Part shown: positions 25,187-33,447 of the stretch, in pieces
Layout: each line of letters opens with the position of its first letter
Numbering within the stretch: the stretch's first letter is position 1
NCBI RefSeq assembly: GCF_018263855.1
Contig: NZ_CP073318.1
Location: forward strand, 1,860,001 to 1,924,000
From: Kutzneria sp. CA-103260
Lineage (GTDB): Bacteria; Actinomycetota; Actinomycetes; Mycobacteriales; Pseudonocardiaceae
Direction: 5' to 3'
Length of the DNA stretch: 64,000 nucleotides
Position numbers and translations under genes: made by a program
Notes under the pieces: model-generated
Seen by the model: the letters and a program-made list of their open reading frames with translations, nothing else
What the model was told of the DNA's origin: nothing
Databases searched by the model: none

Positions 25187-26454
25187 GGGAGTTCGGCCAG
25201 CTTGCGGCGCATGTCGGCCAGGAACACCGCCGCCCAGCGCGGGGAGTAGCGGTCGGTGAGGTACTTGAGCTGCAAGGTCACCGTGCCGGCCTCGGACCGC
25301 ACGCCGACGTCGAGGCCGCCGCGGGGGACCCGAGGGGTGGGGATGGCGAGCTGGCGGACCGACAGGCCGCGTGGCTGGGGGAGCGTCGAGGTTCGGTCCT
25401 CGTAGACGTTGAAGTACACGTGGGGCGGGATGTCCTCGACCCGGGTGGCGAGCACGCCGTAGAGGTCGGGTGCGAGGTGCTTGACCACCAGGGAGTGCGG
25501 CATTCGCTGGTGCCGGACGGCGCCCCACAGCGAGCTGGCCGCCCGTTGCGCGAGTTCGGGGAACGGCGGGTCGCCGGCGCAGCTGACGCGGATCACCGCG
25601 CGGGTGGTGAGGTAGCCGACGAGGCCGTCGTTGGCCGGATCGGACCGGTTGCCGACCATGGTCAGCATGCCGACGTCGGCGGGGTCGCCGCCGTGCTGGT
25701 GCTGCCGGATGGTGGCGGCGAGCGCAGCCTGGTAGACCGGGACGGCGCTGATCCCTTCGGCGTCGGCGAACCGGCGCACCCGGGCCGCCAGCTCGTGGTC
25801 GAGGCGCTGGTTGGCGATGCCGACCTGCCGAGGGGCGTGGCAGGACGGATCGACCAGGCCGGAGGCGGGAATCGGGCCGATGCCGTCGAGTTGCCGCTGC
25901 CAGTACCGCAGCGGCCGCTCCAGACGTTCCCCCTGGAGGTACTCGCGTTCCCACCAGGCGAAGTCGGGGAACTGTGGGGCCGGCGGGAGTGCGGCGTCCA
26001 GCGACTCGTACAGCTGCCACAGCTCGCGGCCGAGCACCGACAGCGACCAGCCGTCCACGACGATGTGGTCGAACATCAGGGCCAGCACGTGGTGATCGAG
26101 GTCCACACTGACCACAGTGGACCGCAGCAGCGGCCCGGTGGTCAGGTTGTAGGGCCGGTCCCAGTGCTTGGCGACGATCTGGATCGCCCGCTCCAGCCGC
26201 CGTGCCGGCACGACGTCGTCCACCTCGACGAACTCGACGCCGGCCCCGCGCGGGGCGACGGCCAGCCGGTTGCCCTCGGGGAAGTGCTGACGCAGGGCCT
26301 GATGTCGCATCGTGACGGCCTCGACGGCCTGCTCCACCAGGTCCGGCTTCAGCGGGCCGGTGATCTCGAAGGCCAGCACCACGTTGTGGTTGTTCAGGTG
26401 GATGTGCCGGCCGAGGTGCAGCCGCTCCTCCTGACTGAACGACGCGAGCGTCAC
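25183..26454 (-). CDS. Stand-alone NRPS condensation-type enzyme
   Basis: 423 residues from the GTG overlapping the MFS stop (GTGA); the open frame beyond it is shadow of the MFS gene. One condensation domain fills the protein: SQEERLHLGRHIHLNNHN at the start, the active-site motif FDHIVVDGWSL (HHxxxDG with the first His replaced by Asp; the catalytic second His and Asp-Gly are kept), and RPLRYWQRQLDG. It would join an acyl group held on the 76-residue carrier protein of this operon to an amine or alcohol. No adenylation or carrier domain is fused. Confidence 0.88.
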   Translation of the reverse strand: MTLASFSQEERLHLGRHIHLNNHNVVLAFEITGPLKPDLVEQAVEAVTMRHQALRQHFPEGNRLAVAPRGAGVEFVEVDDVVPARRLERAIQIVAKHWDRPYNLTTGPLLRSTVVSVDLDHHVLALMFDHIVVDGWSLSVLGRELWQLYESLDAALPPAPQFPDFAWWEREYLQGERLERPLRYWQRQLDGIGPIPASGLVDPSCHAPRQVGIANQRLDHELAARVRRFADAEGISAVPVYQAALAATIRQHQHGGDPADVGMLTMVGNRSDPANDGLVGYLTTRAVIRVSCAGDPPFPELAQRAASSLWGAVRHQRMPHSLVVKHLAPDLYGVLATRVEDIPPHVYFNVYEDRTSTLPQPRGLSVRQLAIPTPRVPRGGLDVGVRSEAGTVTLQLKYLTDRYSPRWAAVFLADMRRKLAELP

Positions 26455-27662
26455 CGTTGCCTCCAGACGAAAACGGCCGCCGGCACGAGCAGCGCACCGC
26501 AGAGCACGGCCAGGGTCGGAAATCCGAGGTAGGCGACGATCGCCCCGCCGACCGCGCCGGCGACGGCCGCGCTGACGCCCATCAGCACGTCGGACAGCCC
26601 CTGCACGGCCGGGCGGCGGTCCAGCTCGACCGAGTCGGACACCATCGCCGAGGCCGTGACCAGCACACACGACCAGCCCAGGCCAACGCCCAGCAGGCTC
26701 ACCGTGAGCAGCACGAAGTCCGCCGACACCGCCAGCGCGCACGACGCCAGCAGCAGCCCGAGGCCGCACAAGACGAGCCGGGGCCGGCCGAGCCGGTCGG
26801 ACAGCCAGCCGAACAGTGGCGAGAAGGCATACATGCCAACGAAATGGGCGCTGTAGACGATCCCGACCGCGGCCAGTGGGGCCCCGCCCTGTCGCATGTG
26901 GAGGGAGGTCATGGACATCATCGCGGTCATCACGGCGTGCGAGCTGGCCACGCAGGTCAAGGCGGCCCGGGCCCGGAGGTCGGTGAGCCCGGCGATCCCG
27001 GCCCGCAGGCCCGGCCGACGCGGTGCGGCGTTCACACCGGTGGCCGCGCTCCGGGCCAGTTGCAGCGGATCCGGGCGCAGGAAGAGCCACGCCACCCCGG
27101 CGGCGAGCACAAAACCGCTGAGGGCCAGGACAAAGCTGCCGGCGTAGTGCGGCAGGCCGAAGCCGGTGGCCGCGCCGGAGGTGTTCGGTCCGACCAGACC
27201 GCCGACCGTGGTCATCGCCACGATGACTGACAGGTACCGGCCCTTGGCCCCACTGGGCGCGAGATCCGTTGCCGCGTAACGGGACTGGAGGTTCGCCGCG
27301 GTCGCCGAGCCGTACAACACCATGCCCAGCAGGAAAAGCCAGAACATGCCGACCACGGCGGCGAGGATGCACAGCGCCGCGCCGGCGGCCCCGGTCAGGT
27401 ACCCCACCAGCAGTCCGCGCCGCCGACCGTGGGCGTTGGCAACCGCGGCCAGCACGGCGGCGGCGACGGCCGAGCCGAGGGTCGACGCCGTCTGGGAAAA
27501 CCCGGCCAGCACAACGGAAGGCGCGAGCGAGGCGGCGGCGATGGTGGCCACGACCGTGCCGCTGGTGACGCCGACGCTGCCCAGCACCTGCCCGACGACC
27601 AGCGTCCGCATGGTCCGCCGCTGCACGGACGCCGTCGACACCACCGGAGTCGTCACAGTCAC
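26451..27662 (-). CDS. MFS transporter (exporter candidate)
   Basis: 403 residues from GTG 27662, which overlaps the aldolase stop; an open extension to 27788 is shadow. About 12 transmembrane segments occur with MFS loop motifs (FSPLFGWLSDRLGRPRLVL; NAHGRRRGLL). Placed inside a biosynthetic operon, it probably exports the product or gives self-resistance. Overlaps its neighbours by 4 nt at both ends. Confidence 0.85.
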   Translation of the reverse strand: MTVTTPVVSTASVQRRTMRTLVVGQVLGSVGVTSGTVVATIAAASLAPSVVLAGFSQTASTLGSAVAAAVLAAVANAHGRRRGLLVGYLTGAAGAALCILAAVVGMFWLFLLGMVLYGSATAANLQSRYAATDLAPSGAKGRYLSVIVAMTTVGGLVGPNTSGAATGFGLPHYAGSFVLALSGFVLAAGVAWLFLRPDPLQLARSAATGVNAAPRRPGLRAGIAGLTDLRARAALTCVASSHAVMTAMMSMTSLHMRQGGAPLAAVGIVYSAHFVGMYAFSPLFGWLSDRLGRPRLVLCGLGLLLASCALAVSADFVLLTVSLLGVGLGWSCVLVTASAMVSDSVELDRRPAVQGLSDVLMGVSAAVAGAVGGAIVAYLGFPTLAVLCGALLVPAAVFVWRQR

Positions 27663-28372
27663 AGCCACTGGCCGGCCTCCGGCCACGTGCGGACCACCCG
27701 GCGGACGGCGTACTCCCAGTACGACCGCACCGACAGGTCGGCGTAGATGAAGTCCCGCTTGAGGTTCACGTCCCACTCGCTGGACCACGTGTACGGCATG
27801 CCGGCGCTCTCGGCCAGCAGCTGCAAACGGCAGGCCCGCTCCAGCACCTGCGCGAACACTGCCGCGTGCCGCACGCTCTTGCCGACGATCACGCCGCCGT
27901 GGTTGCGCAGTAGCACCGTCTCACCATCGCCGAGCTCCTTGGCGATCTGATCGCCGGTCTCGATGTCCAGCACGGTGTTGCTGGTGACCGTGTACAATCC
28001 CATGCGGTCCACGAAGTACGCGCCGTCGTGGGACAGCGGCCGCAGCGCCAGGTCCGTCGCGCCGAACACCAGCGTGTGCGGGGCGTGGCTGTGCACGATG
28101 CCGTTCACGTCCGGCCGGGCCCGGTAGATTGCTTGGTGCAGCGGCAGTTCCGGCGGGGCCATGGCCGGCGCCGGCACGGTGTGGTCCACCGACGCTTCGA
28201 CCACCTGATCCGGCGTCGCCTCGTCGAAGCCGCACAGCGCGTTCTTGATCAGGAACGTGTCCGCGCCCGGCAGCCGGGCCGAGATCTGCCCCTGGTTGAA
28301 GTCGTCGTGCCCGTCCAGCGACAGCATCCGCGCCCCGCAGGCCACCTGCGCGACCAGCCGTTTCGTGCTCAT
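27659..28372 (-). CDS. Class II aldolase/adducin-family protein
   Basis: 237 residues; ATG 28372 follows GGGGAG and overlaps the previous stop by 4 nt. The zinc-binding segment HSHAPHTLVFGATD and the later LLRNHGGVIVG are characteristic, so the metal site looks intact. Family members cleave or form C-C bonds of phosphorylated sugars, or act as decarboxylases and dehydratases in natural-product pathways. In this operon a role in making or trimming the acyl building block is inferred. Confidence 0.88.
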   Translation of the reverse strand: MSTKRLVAQVACGARMLSLDGHDDFNQGQISARLPGADTFLIKNALCGFDEATPDQVVEASVDHTVPAPAMAPPELPLHQAIYRARPDVNGIVHSHAPHTLVFGATDLALRPLSHDGAYFVDRMGLYTVTSNTVLDIETGDQIAKELGDGETVLLRNHGGVIVGKSVRHAAVFAQVLERACRLQLLAESAGMPYTWSSEWDVNLKRDFIYADLSVRSYWEYAVRRVVRTWPEAGQWL

Positions 28373-29046
28373 CTCCCCAGATCCTCCGACTCGTACACCG
28401 CGGACATCGAATAGCGGCCGGCGGGCCGGCCGGGCAGCCAGCGCGCCGCCAGCACCGCGCCGGCCGCCGCCGCGGCCAGATCGCCGACCTCGTGCCGGAC
28501 GCTGACGGTCTCGCCGGCCAGCGTCACCGTCAGCTCGTGCTCGGACACCGGCAGGCCGCTGCGCCGGGACGCGATCTCGCCGACCGGGCCGCCCCACTCC
28601 TCGGCCAGCCGCACCGCCGTGGCGCTCGGTCGGTGCGCCTTGGTGCTGGGATGCCGTTCCCACACCGTCGCCTGGCCGGTGTGGCCGACCAGCTCGGCCA
28701 GCCGGGCGACCAGCTGGCGCTGCACGTGGTGGCCCAGCGAGAGATTGGTGGCGAACAGGACCGGCACCTGCTCGGCGAGTCCCGCCACGTCCCGTGGATC
28801 CACATTGGACACACACGCCACCAGCGGAGTCCGGTTCCGCCGGCAGTACGCGGCCACCTCGTCCCACGCGTCGGGCCCGCTGGCGTCGACCAGCACGTCC
28901 GGCGTTTTCGCGCCGTGCCAGCCTGCCGAGCGCGACGCGGTCAGCACGACCCGGATTCCGTCGCGCTCCAGGCTTCGCCGGATCGCCTGACCGAGCCGCC
29001 CGGTCGCGCCGATGACCCCCGCGCTGGTCACCGTGGCCGTGGTCAC
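28369..29046 (-). CDS. DapB-like (dihydrodipicolinate reductase-type) NAD(P)-dependent protein
   Basis: 225 residues from GTG 29046, which overlaps the carrier-protein stop. A Rossmann motif GVIGATGRLGQAIRRSL and a C-terminal domain with ERHPSTKAHRPSATAVRLAEE correspond to DapB, where the HH-x-K-x-D-x-PSGTA segment binds substrate; here it is RHPSTKAHRPSATA, so the key Lys is kept but the context differs. It is about 40 residues shorter than DapB. A lysine-pathway role is unlikely given the operon; reduction of an imine or carbonyl intermediate is a reasonable guess. Confidence 0.78.
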   Translation of the reverse strand: MTTATVTSAGVIGATGRLGQAIRRSLERDGIRVVLTASRSAGWHGAKTPDVLVDASGPDAWDEVAAYCRRNRTPLVACVSNVDPRDVAGLAEQVPVLFATNLSLGHHVQRQLVARLAELVGHTGQATVWERHPSTKAHRPSATAVRLAEEWGGPVGEIASRRSGLPVSEHELTVTLAGETVSVRHEVGDLAAAAAGAVLAARWLPGRPAGRYSMSAVYESEDLGR

Positions 29047-29273
29047 CGGGCAGCTTGCACGAGCGCGGCGATGTCGTCGACGGTGGCCAGCTGGCCCGGC
29101 TCCGCCTCCAGGTACACGCCCAGCTCGTTCTCGATCGAGTCGATCAGCCGGATGTAGGACAGCGAGGTGAAGTTCACCGCCGACAGCGAGCCGCCGGCCG
29201 CGTCCAGGTCGTGTTCGGTGACCTCTTCGCCGGCGGCGATCACCAGTTTGACGATCTGCTCCCGCACGGTCAC
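29043..29273 (-). CDS. Acyl/peptidyl carrier protein
   Basis: 76 residues from GTG 29273, overlapping the ligase stop by 4 nt. The size and helix pattern are those of a free-standing carrier protein. The expected phosphopantetheine site is Ser37 in FTSLSYIRLIDSIE; the residue before it is Thr rather than the usual Asp, a mild oddity. It would carry the acyl group activated by the upstream ligase and present it to the SagB-like enzyme and the condensation enzyme. Confidence 0.87.
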   Translation of the reverse strand: MTVREQIVKLVIAAGEEVTEHDLDAAGGSLSAVNFTSLSYIRLIDSIENELGVYLEAEPGQLATVDDIAALVQAAR

Positions 29274-30610
29274 TTGGACCTCCTCCTTCGCATGAGTTCG
29301 CGCAGCGCCGTCACCGACGGCTTGCCGATCGAGTTGGTGGGGATCTCGGCGACCAGTTCGATCAGCGCCGGGATCTTGTAGCCGGGCAACACTTCCTGGC
29401 AGTGCCGGCGCACCGCGTCCACGGTGAGCCCGGGTTCGCCGGTGACCACGACCGCGACCACGTTCTCGCCGTGGGTGTCCTCGCAGCCGAACACCGCGGC
29501 GTCGTGCACGGCCTCGATGCCGTGCAGCACCTCGCTGACCTCGATGGGATCGACCTTGCGGCCGCCCACGTTGATCACCCGGCCGGACCGGCCGGTGAGC
29601 ACCAGCTCGCCGTCGCTGAGCCGGCCCTCGTCGCCGGTGCGGTAGAAGCCGTCGGCGGTGAGGCGACTCTCGAACACACCGGGGGCGTTGAGATAGCGCG
29701 AGGCCATCGACTCGCTGCGCACCTCCACCTCGGTCTCGGTCGGCCGCAGTTCGACGCCCGGCAACGGGCCGCCGAGGCCGCCGTCCGGACCGGGGTCGGG
29801 GGTGAACGTCAGCGGCCCGGTCTCGGCGATGCCGTAGTAGTCGCAGATCGCCACGCCGGTGACCGCCCGGAACCGGAGGCAGGTGGCCGTCCGCAGCGGG
29901 GCGCCGGAGGAGATCGCGAGCCGGACGTCGCCGAGCCGGCATTCCCGGCGCACCAAGGAGTCGTAGAGCGCGGGGAAGCCGACCAAGCGGGTCGCCCCGG
30001 TCTCCTCGACGAACCGGGTGACCTTGCCGGCGGTGGGCAGGCCGTGACCCAGGTGCAGCGCGCCGCCGACGAGGAAGGTGGCCAGCAGCGAGGTGTTGAA
30101 CGCCAGGCCGTTGGACAGCGCGGCGAAGCAGGCGATCCGGTCCTCGCCGGTGAGACCGGTGCCGGCGGCCCAGTTGCGGGCGGCGGCGTGCACGGCGTCG
30201 CCGGAGAACTCGATGCAGTTGGGGTGACCGGTGGAACCCGAGCTGAACCGGCAGACCTCGGTGTCCGGCAACAGATCGTGCCGCCGGCCGTCCGGGGACA
30301 GCGCCACCAGATCGTCCTGGTAGAGCAGGTCCAGGGAGCAGTCCTCGATGATGCGCCGCAGTTCGACGGTGCCAAGCGCGGCGTCGATGAGGAACGGCAC
30401 GTGGCCGGCCCGCAGCGCGGCGAGGTAACGGACGACGTACTGGGTGGAGTTCACCGCGTGGATGCCGATCCGCAGCCGGTCGCCGGGCAGTTCGGCGGCC
30501 AGCTCACCGCTGCGGGCGTCCAGTTCGGCGTAGGTCAGGCCGTTGACGGCTTCGCGGCCGCTGTGCCCGGCCAGGCAGGCTTCGAAGGCCTGCGTCAGCT
30601 TGCCGGTCAT
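29270..30610 (-). CDS. AMP-dependent ligase / free-standing adenylation enzyme
   Basis: 446 residues, somewhat short for the family (~500). Core motifs: P-loop RFSSGSTGHP, YYGIAETGPL, hinge GRSGRVINVGGRKVDPIEV and the C-terminal catalytic Lys in TNSIGKPSV. It activates a carboxylic or amino acid as the adenylate and should load the adjacent carrier protein. Starts with ATG overlapping the SagB-like stop (ATGA). Confidence 0.9.
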   Translation of the reverse strand: MTGKLTQAFEACLAGHSGREAVNGLTYAELDARSGELAAELPGDRLRIGIHAVNSTQYVVRYLAALRAGHVPFLIDAALGTVELRRIIEDCSLDLLYQDDLVALSPDGRRHDLLPDTEVCRFSSGSTGHPNCIEFSGDAVHAAARNWAAGTGLTGEDRIACFAALSNGLAFNTSLLATFLVGGALHLGHGLPTAGKVTRFVEETGATRLVGFPALYDSLVRRECRLGDVRLAISSGAPLRTATCLRFRAVTGVAICDYYGIAETGPLTFTPDPGPDGGLGGPLPGVELRPTETEVEVRSESMASRYLNAPGVFESRLTADGFYRTGDEGRLSDGELVLTGRSGRVINVGGRKVDPIEVSEVLHGIEAVHDAAVFGCEDTHGENVVAVVVTGEPGLTVDAVRRHCQEVLPGYKIPALIELVAEIPTNSIGKPSVTALRELMRRRRSK

Positions 30611-31881
30611 CGCTCGGCCTGTGCGTACGCGGGCTGGAGCCGGTCCAGCTTGGTGCCGGTGTGGTCGTCCTGGCCCAGGGCCAGCACGTACAGCACCTTG
30701 TGGTCGGCCGGCAGCCCGGCGATGCGCAGCCAGCGCGGACCGTCGAAGCCGCCGACGCCGGTGACGCCGAGACCGGCGGCGGTCGCGCCGAGGTAGACCA
30801 GGTGGCCGACGGCGCCGGCGCGGAAGATCATCTCGTGCAGCGTGTGCCGGTGGTCCAGCAGCTCGTCGTGCGCGGTGTGCAGCAGCACGTACGCCCCGGC
30901 GTCGCCGAGATGCCGCTGGAGCATGCAGGCCCGCATGGTCGCCCGGCGATCCCCTTGGGGCACAACGGTCAGCTCGATGCCGTCAGCGGGCAGGTCGATC
31001 GGCAGCCGCCAGGACGCCGCCGCGACGGCCTGGGTCAGCCGCGACTCGGGGATCGCCACGCCGGGGCGGAACTGCTTGCTGGACTTGCGAAGTCGGGTCA
31101 GCTCGGTCCAGGTTCCGCTCGGCGGCTCCGCGCTGGCGGCCGCGGTGGCCAGCGAGATCGGCCGGGGCGTGAGTGACGGCGGTTCGTCGCTGAGGGACAG
31201 CTGGGGGTCGATCACCGTGCGGCAGGCCAGTTCCAGGGGGTTCTGGAACTCGGCCAGCGGGTCGGCGTCGCGTGCGTCGAGCCCGGTCCAGCCGTCGGTG
31301 TCGACCGGCTGCCCCGATGAGCCGAACGACACGACCGAATGAACTTCGCGCAGACCCAGTCCCAGACCAAGGAGTTCGGACAGCGCGCGGTGGTCGACAC
31401 GCAGCCGCAGCACGGCGCGCGGGTCCCGGTCGCGGGCGACGCCGAGCAGGCTGGTGGCCAGGTGCGCCGCGTCGATCTGGGTGTAGAGGAAGCCCCGGTG
31501 GCCGTACTTGCGCATGGACAGCCAGGGCCGGGTCACCACCAGGATGTGCGCCTCGCCCGGCCGCGGCACCGGCAGATTCGCCGCGGTCAGGGCGAGTTCC
31601 GGCGAACGCGCGGCCCGTAGCCGGCGGCAGATCCGGGCCCTGGCGTCCACTTGGAACAGTGCGAGGCCGTCGCCGGCCCGGGAGACGACGTAGCACTCGT
31701 GCGGGTGGATCGCCCCGGCCGATGGGGTTCGGTGGCCCACGTCGATCACCGCCAGCGCGTCGGCGACACCCGTGTCGGCGAGGTCGTGCGCGGGCAAGGG
31801 ATCCGGGTCGCCGATGTCGGTGAGCCGGTGCCAGAACCGCGCGATTCCGGCGTCGACCCCGCGTTTTTCCTCTGTCTGCAC
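30607..31881 (-). CDS. SagB-type nitroreductase-fold oxidoreductase (two-domain)
   Basis: 424 residues from GTG 31881 with GAGGGG upstream; the open frame to 31992 includes the operator palindrome and is rejected. Two nitroreductase-like halves: the first has RTPSAGAIHPHECYVV and DAAHLATSLLG, the second LRKSSKQFRPG and RAGAVGHLVYLGATAAGLGVTGVGGF. This layout matches SagB/ThcOx-like FMN dehydrogenases, which oxidise azolines or C-N bonds in peptides or thiotemplated intermediates. No YcaO or precursor peptide is nearby, so carrier-bound oxidation is more likely. First gene of a seven-gene coupled operon. Confidence 0.85.
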   Translation of the reverse strand: MQTEEKRGVDAGIARFWHRLTDIGDPDPLPAHDLADTGVADALAVIDVGHRTPSAGAIHPHECYVVSRAGDGLALFQVDARARICRRLRAARSPELALTAANLPVPRPGEAHILVVTRPWLSMRKYGHRGFLYTQIDAAHLATSLLGVARDRDPRAVLRLRVDHRALSELLGLGLGLREVHSVVSFGSSGQPVDTDGWTGLDARDADPLAEFQNPLELACRTVIDPQLSLSDEPPSLTPRPISLATAAASAEPPSGTWTELTRLRKSSKQFRPGVAIPESRLTQAVAAASWRLPIDLPADGIELTVVPQGDRRATMRACMLQRHLGDAGAYVLLHTAHDELLDHRHTLHEMIFRAGAVGHLVYLGATAAGLGVTGVGGFDGPRWLRIAGLPADHKVLYVLALGQDDHTGTKLDRLQPAYAQAER

Positions 31882-31917
31882 GGTTTCCCCTCGATGGCGG
31901 GAACAAGGATGCCTCGC

Positions 31918-31931
31918 TGAAAACGTTTTCA
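31918..31931. promoter_or_regulatory. LacI-type operator at the biosynthetic operon promoter
   Basis: TGAAAACGTTTTCA is a perfect 14-bp palindrome with the central CG typical of LacI/GalR sites, located 37 nt upstream of the SagB-like start. A GGTCAA at 31947-31952 (TTGACC on the minus strand) could be the -35 box, putting the operator near -10/+1. The core AAACGTTT also occurs upstream of the genes at 41150 and 53573. Confidence 0.65.
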
Positions 31932-31984
31932 TCCAAACGAGACGTCGGTCAACCGGCAGTCGGTCGATCAAAGGAAATCCCTTG

Positions 31985-32027
31985 TGATGCACAGGTTACC
32001 TTGTGGGTCAGGGGTATCTGTGCATCA
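31985..32027. repeat. 10-bp inverted repeat in the biosynthetic promoter region
   Basis: TGATGCACAG (31985-31994) and CTGTGCATCA (32018-32027) are exact complements 23 nt apart. They lie upstream of the LacI-type site. They could be an activator or repressor site with looped spacing. Confidence 0.5.
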
Positions 32028-32143
32028 AGATTGAGAGGTCCATAATGGACAGTCGACGGCCCGCGAGGCGTTCACCCCTCATGGCTGCTTGTTCAACGCG
32101 AGTTCGGCCGCGGGTCTCTCGCCTGTGTTCGGCGGCTACCAGG

Positions 32144-32518
32144 TCACGAGGTCGGCGGGAGCGCCAACGCGAGGGTGATGACTACGTCCAACTGCGCGTG
32201 CAGGCCGGTGGTCATGATCGGGACACGGGTCGCGCGGGATCCGGCGACCACCCGCAGCCGGGTGCCCAGGCGCTGGTGCTCATTGTGCGCTTCGATGAGA
32301 ACCGACAGACCGGGCGAGGCCATGTAGGTCACGCCGCTCAGGTCGACGACCAGCGTTGTCTCCGCGTCGACGTCCTGGCGGGCGTCGGCGAGCCGTTGGC
32401 GGAACCGGGCCGCCGTGTCCGAGTCGATCTGCCCGGTGACACGCAGGACTGTGGCCGGACCGGCCGTCTCCTGGCGGAAGTTGAGATCGTCGTCGGAAGT
32501 GTGGTGTGCGGAGGTCAT
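32144..32518 (-). CDS. STAS-domain anti-sigma-factor antagonist
   Basis: 124 residues from the ATG at 32518; the longer open frame upstream is not conserved in character. The STAS fold is clear: TVLRVTGQIDSDTAARFRQ, TLVVDLSGVTYMASPGLSVL, HQRLGTRLRVVAGS. In regulated antagonists the loop has DSSG/S; here YMASPGL keeps the Ser that would be phosphorylated by a partner kinase. No anti-sigma kinase gene is adjacent, so it probably acts on an unlinked partner-switch system. Confidence 0.87.
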   Translation of the reverse strand: MTSAHHTSDDDLNFRQETAGPATVLRVTGQIDSDTAARFRQRLADARQDVDAETTLVVDLSGVTYMASPGLSVLIEAHNEHQRLGTRLRVVAGSRATRVPIMTTGLHAQLDVVITLALALPPTS

Positions 32519-32749
32519 GGTCACTGCGTCCTGGGTGTGGAGGTCGGGCGGCACGTCCAGTAGGGATATCCACAAGTGGCAGCGGTGAAACCCGCGATGA
32601 ACAGCACATGGCGGCAGGCCATTCGGGTGATGGACGCTGCGACATCTGCCCTGATCTCCAATGGGTGAACGGAAATGCTGGGCCGAATGCCGTATTGCCG
32701 ACACGTAGCCGCAACACCACGTGCGTAGGACGAGGCTCCCTTGCCGGCT

Positions 32750-32775
32750 GCTCATGCGACCATGGCCGCATGAGC
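32750..32775. promoter_or_regulatory. 26-bp palindrome spanning the lipoprotein start codon
   Basis: GCTCATGCG-a-CCATGG-c-CGCATGAGC; every position pairs except one a/c pair. It contains the ATG at 32770. It may be an operator or a hairpin that hides the start. Confidence 0.5.
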
Positions 32776-33399
32776 GACCGAGCACTGCGCGGAAGATGGG
32801 TCGCCTCGGCAACCGTGTTGGCGGTCCTGTCCCTGCTCGGCGCCGCGTGCGGCCAACCCGCCGACATCGCTCTGCCCCACAACGGCTCCGCGCCGCCGAC
32901 CCAGCAGACCACCTTGTCCGACGCCCAAATTGCCGCGTGGCAGACCGCGATCCAGAACTATCGTCAACAGGCCCAGGCCCAGAAAGTGCCGCACGCCGCC
33001 CTCCAGGCGTGTTTCCTGCTCACCGCCGCCCAGGTCGACGCCGACCTCTCCCACCCGGCACAGCCCTGGTGGATCGTCGGCACCCTCGCCGCCTCGCTGC
33101 CGGCCGCCGACCCGAACTCCGCTCGCTGCCTGCTGACCACCCCGGCACACGACCTCAGCGCCGGCACCTCCGGCGGCGACACCGGCGCGTACATCGCCCT
33201 GCACACCGGTCCGGGCGTGGGGCTCGACACTGCCACCCCGCACCTGAGCACCCCTCTGCCCGGCACCCACTGGACCCTCGACTATTCGGCCTGGCACCGG
33301 CGTGTTCCCACCGCTGCCGAACTGGCGTGGGTGGTGCGTGATCTGGTCGCCAACCTCGCCACACCGCGGCCACCCAGTGCCTATCTGCCGACCTCCTGA
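32770..33399 (+). CDS. Putative lipoprotein of unknown function
   Basis: 209 residues from ATG 32770. A basic start (MSDRALRGR), a hydrophobic stretch and LLGAAC give a lipoprotein signal with Cys near residue 26. The mature part has paired cysteines (LQACFLLTAAQVD; NSARCLLTT) and resembles small actinobacterial surface lipoproteins, but I recognise no family. The start codon is inside a palindrome. Confidence 0.7.
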   Translation: MSDRALRGRWVASATVLAVLSLLGAACGQPADIALPHNGSAPPTQQTTLSDAQIAAWQTAIQNYRQQAQAQKVPHAALQACFLLTAAQVDADLSHPAQPWWIVGTLAASLPAADPNSARCLLTTPAHDLSAGTSGGDTGAYIALHTGPGVGLDTATPHLSTPLPGTHWTLDYSAWHRRVPTAAELAWVVRDLVANLATPRPPSAYLPTS

Positions 33400-33447
33400 T
33401 CCGACAAGGAATCACTCCAACCTCGCATTTGTGGACCGACCGGACGT

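Noticed and set aside
25183..27372. Condensation enzyme fused to ~300 more N-terminal residues
   Set aside because: The extra residues are a frame-shifted reading of the MFS transporter; GTG 26454 overlaps the MFS stop as at all other junctions.
28369..29046. True DapB of lysine synthesis
   Set aside because: About 40 residues short, altered substrate motif, and embedded in a biosynthetic operon.
29043..29942. Long frame including the carrier protein
   Set aside because: The upstream part is shadow of the ligase gene; the 76-residue product from GTG 29273 has the right carrier length.
30607..31881. Azole-forming RiPP (TOMM) cluster because of the SagB-like gene
   Set aside because: No YcaO cyclodehydratase and no short precursor peptide gene could be seen nearby.
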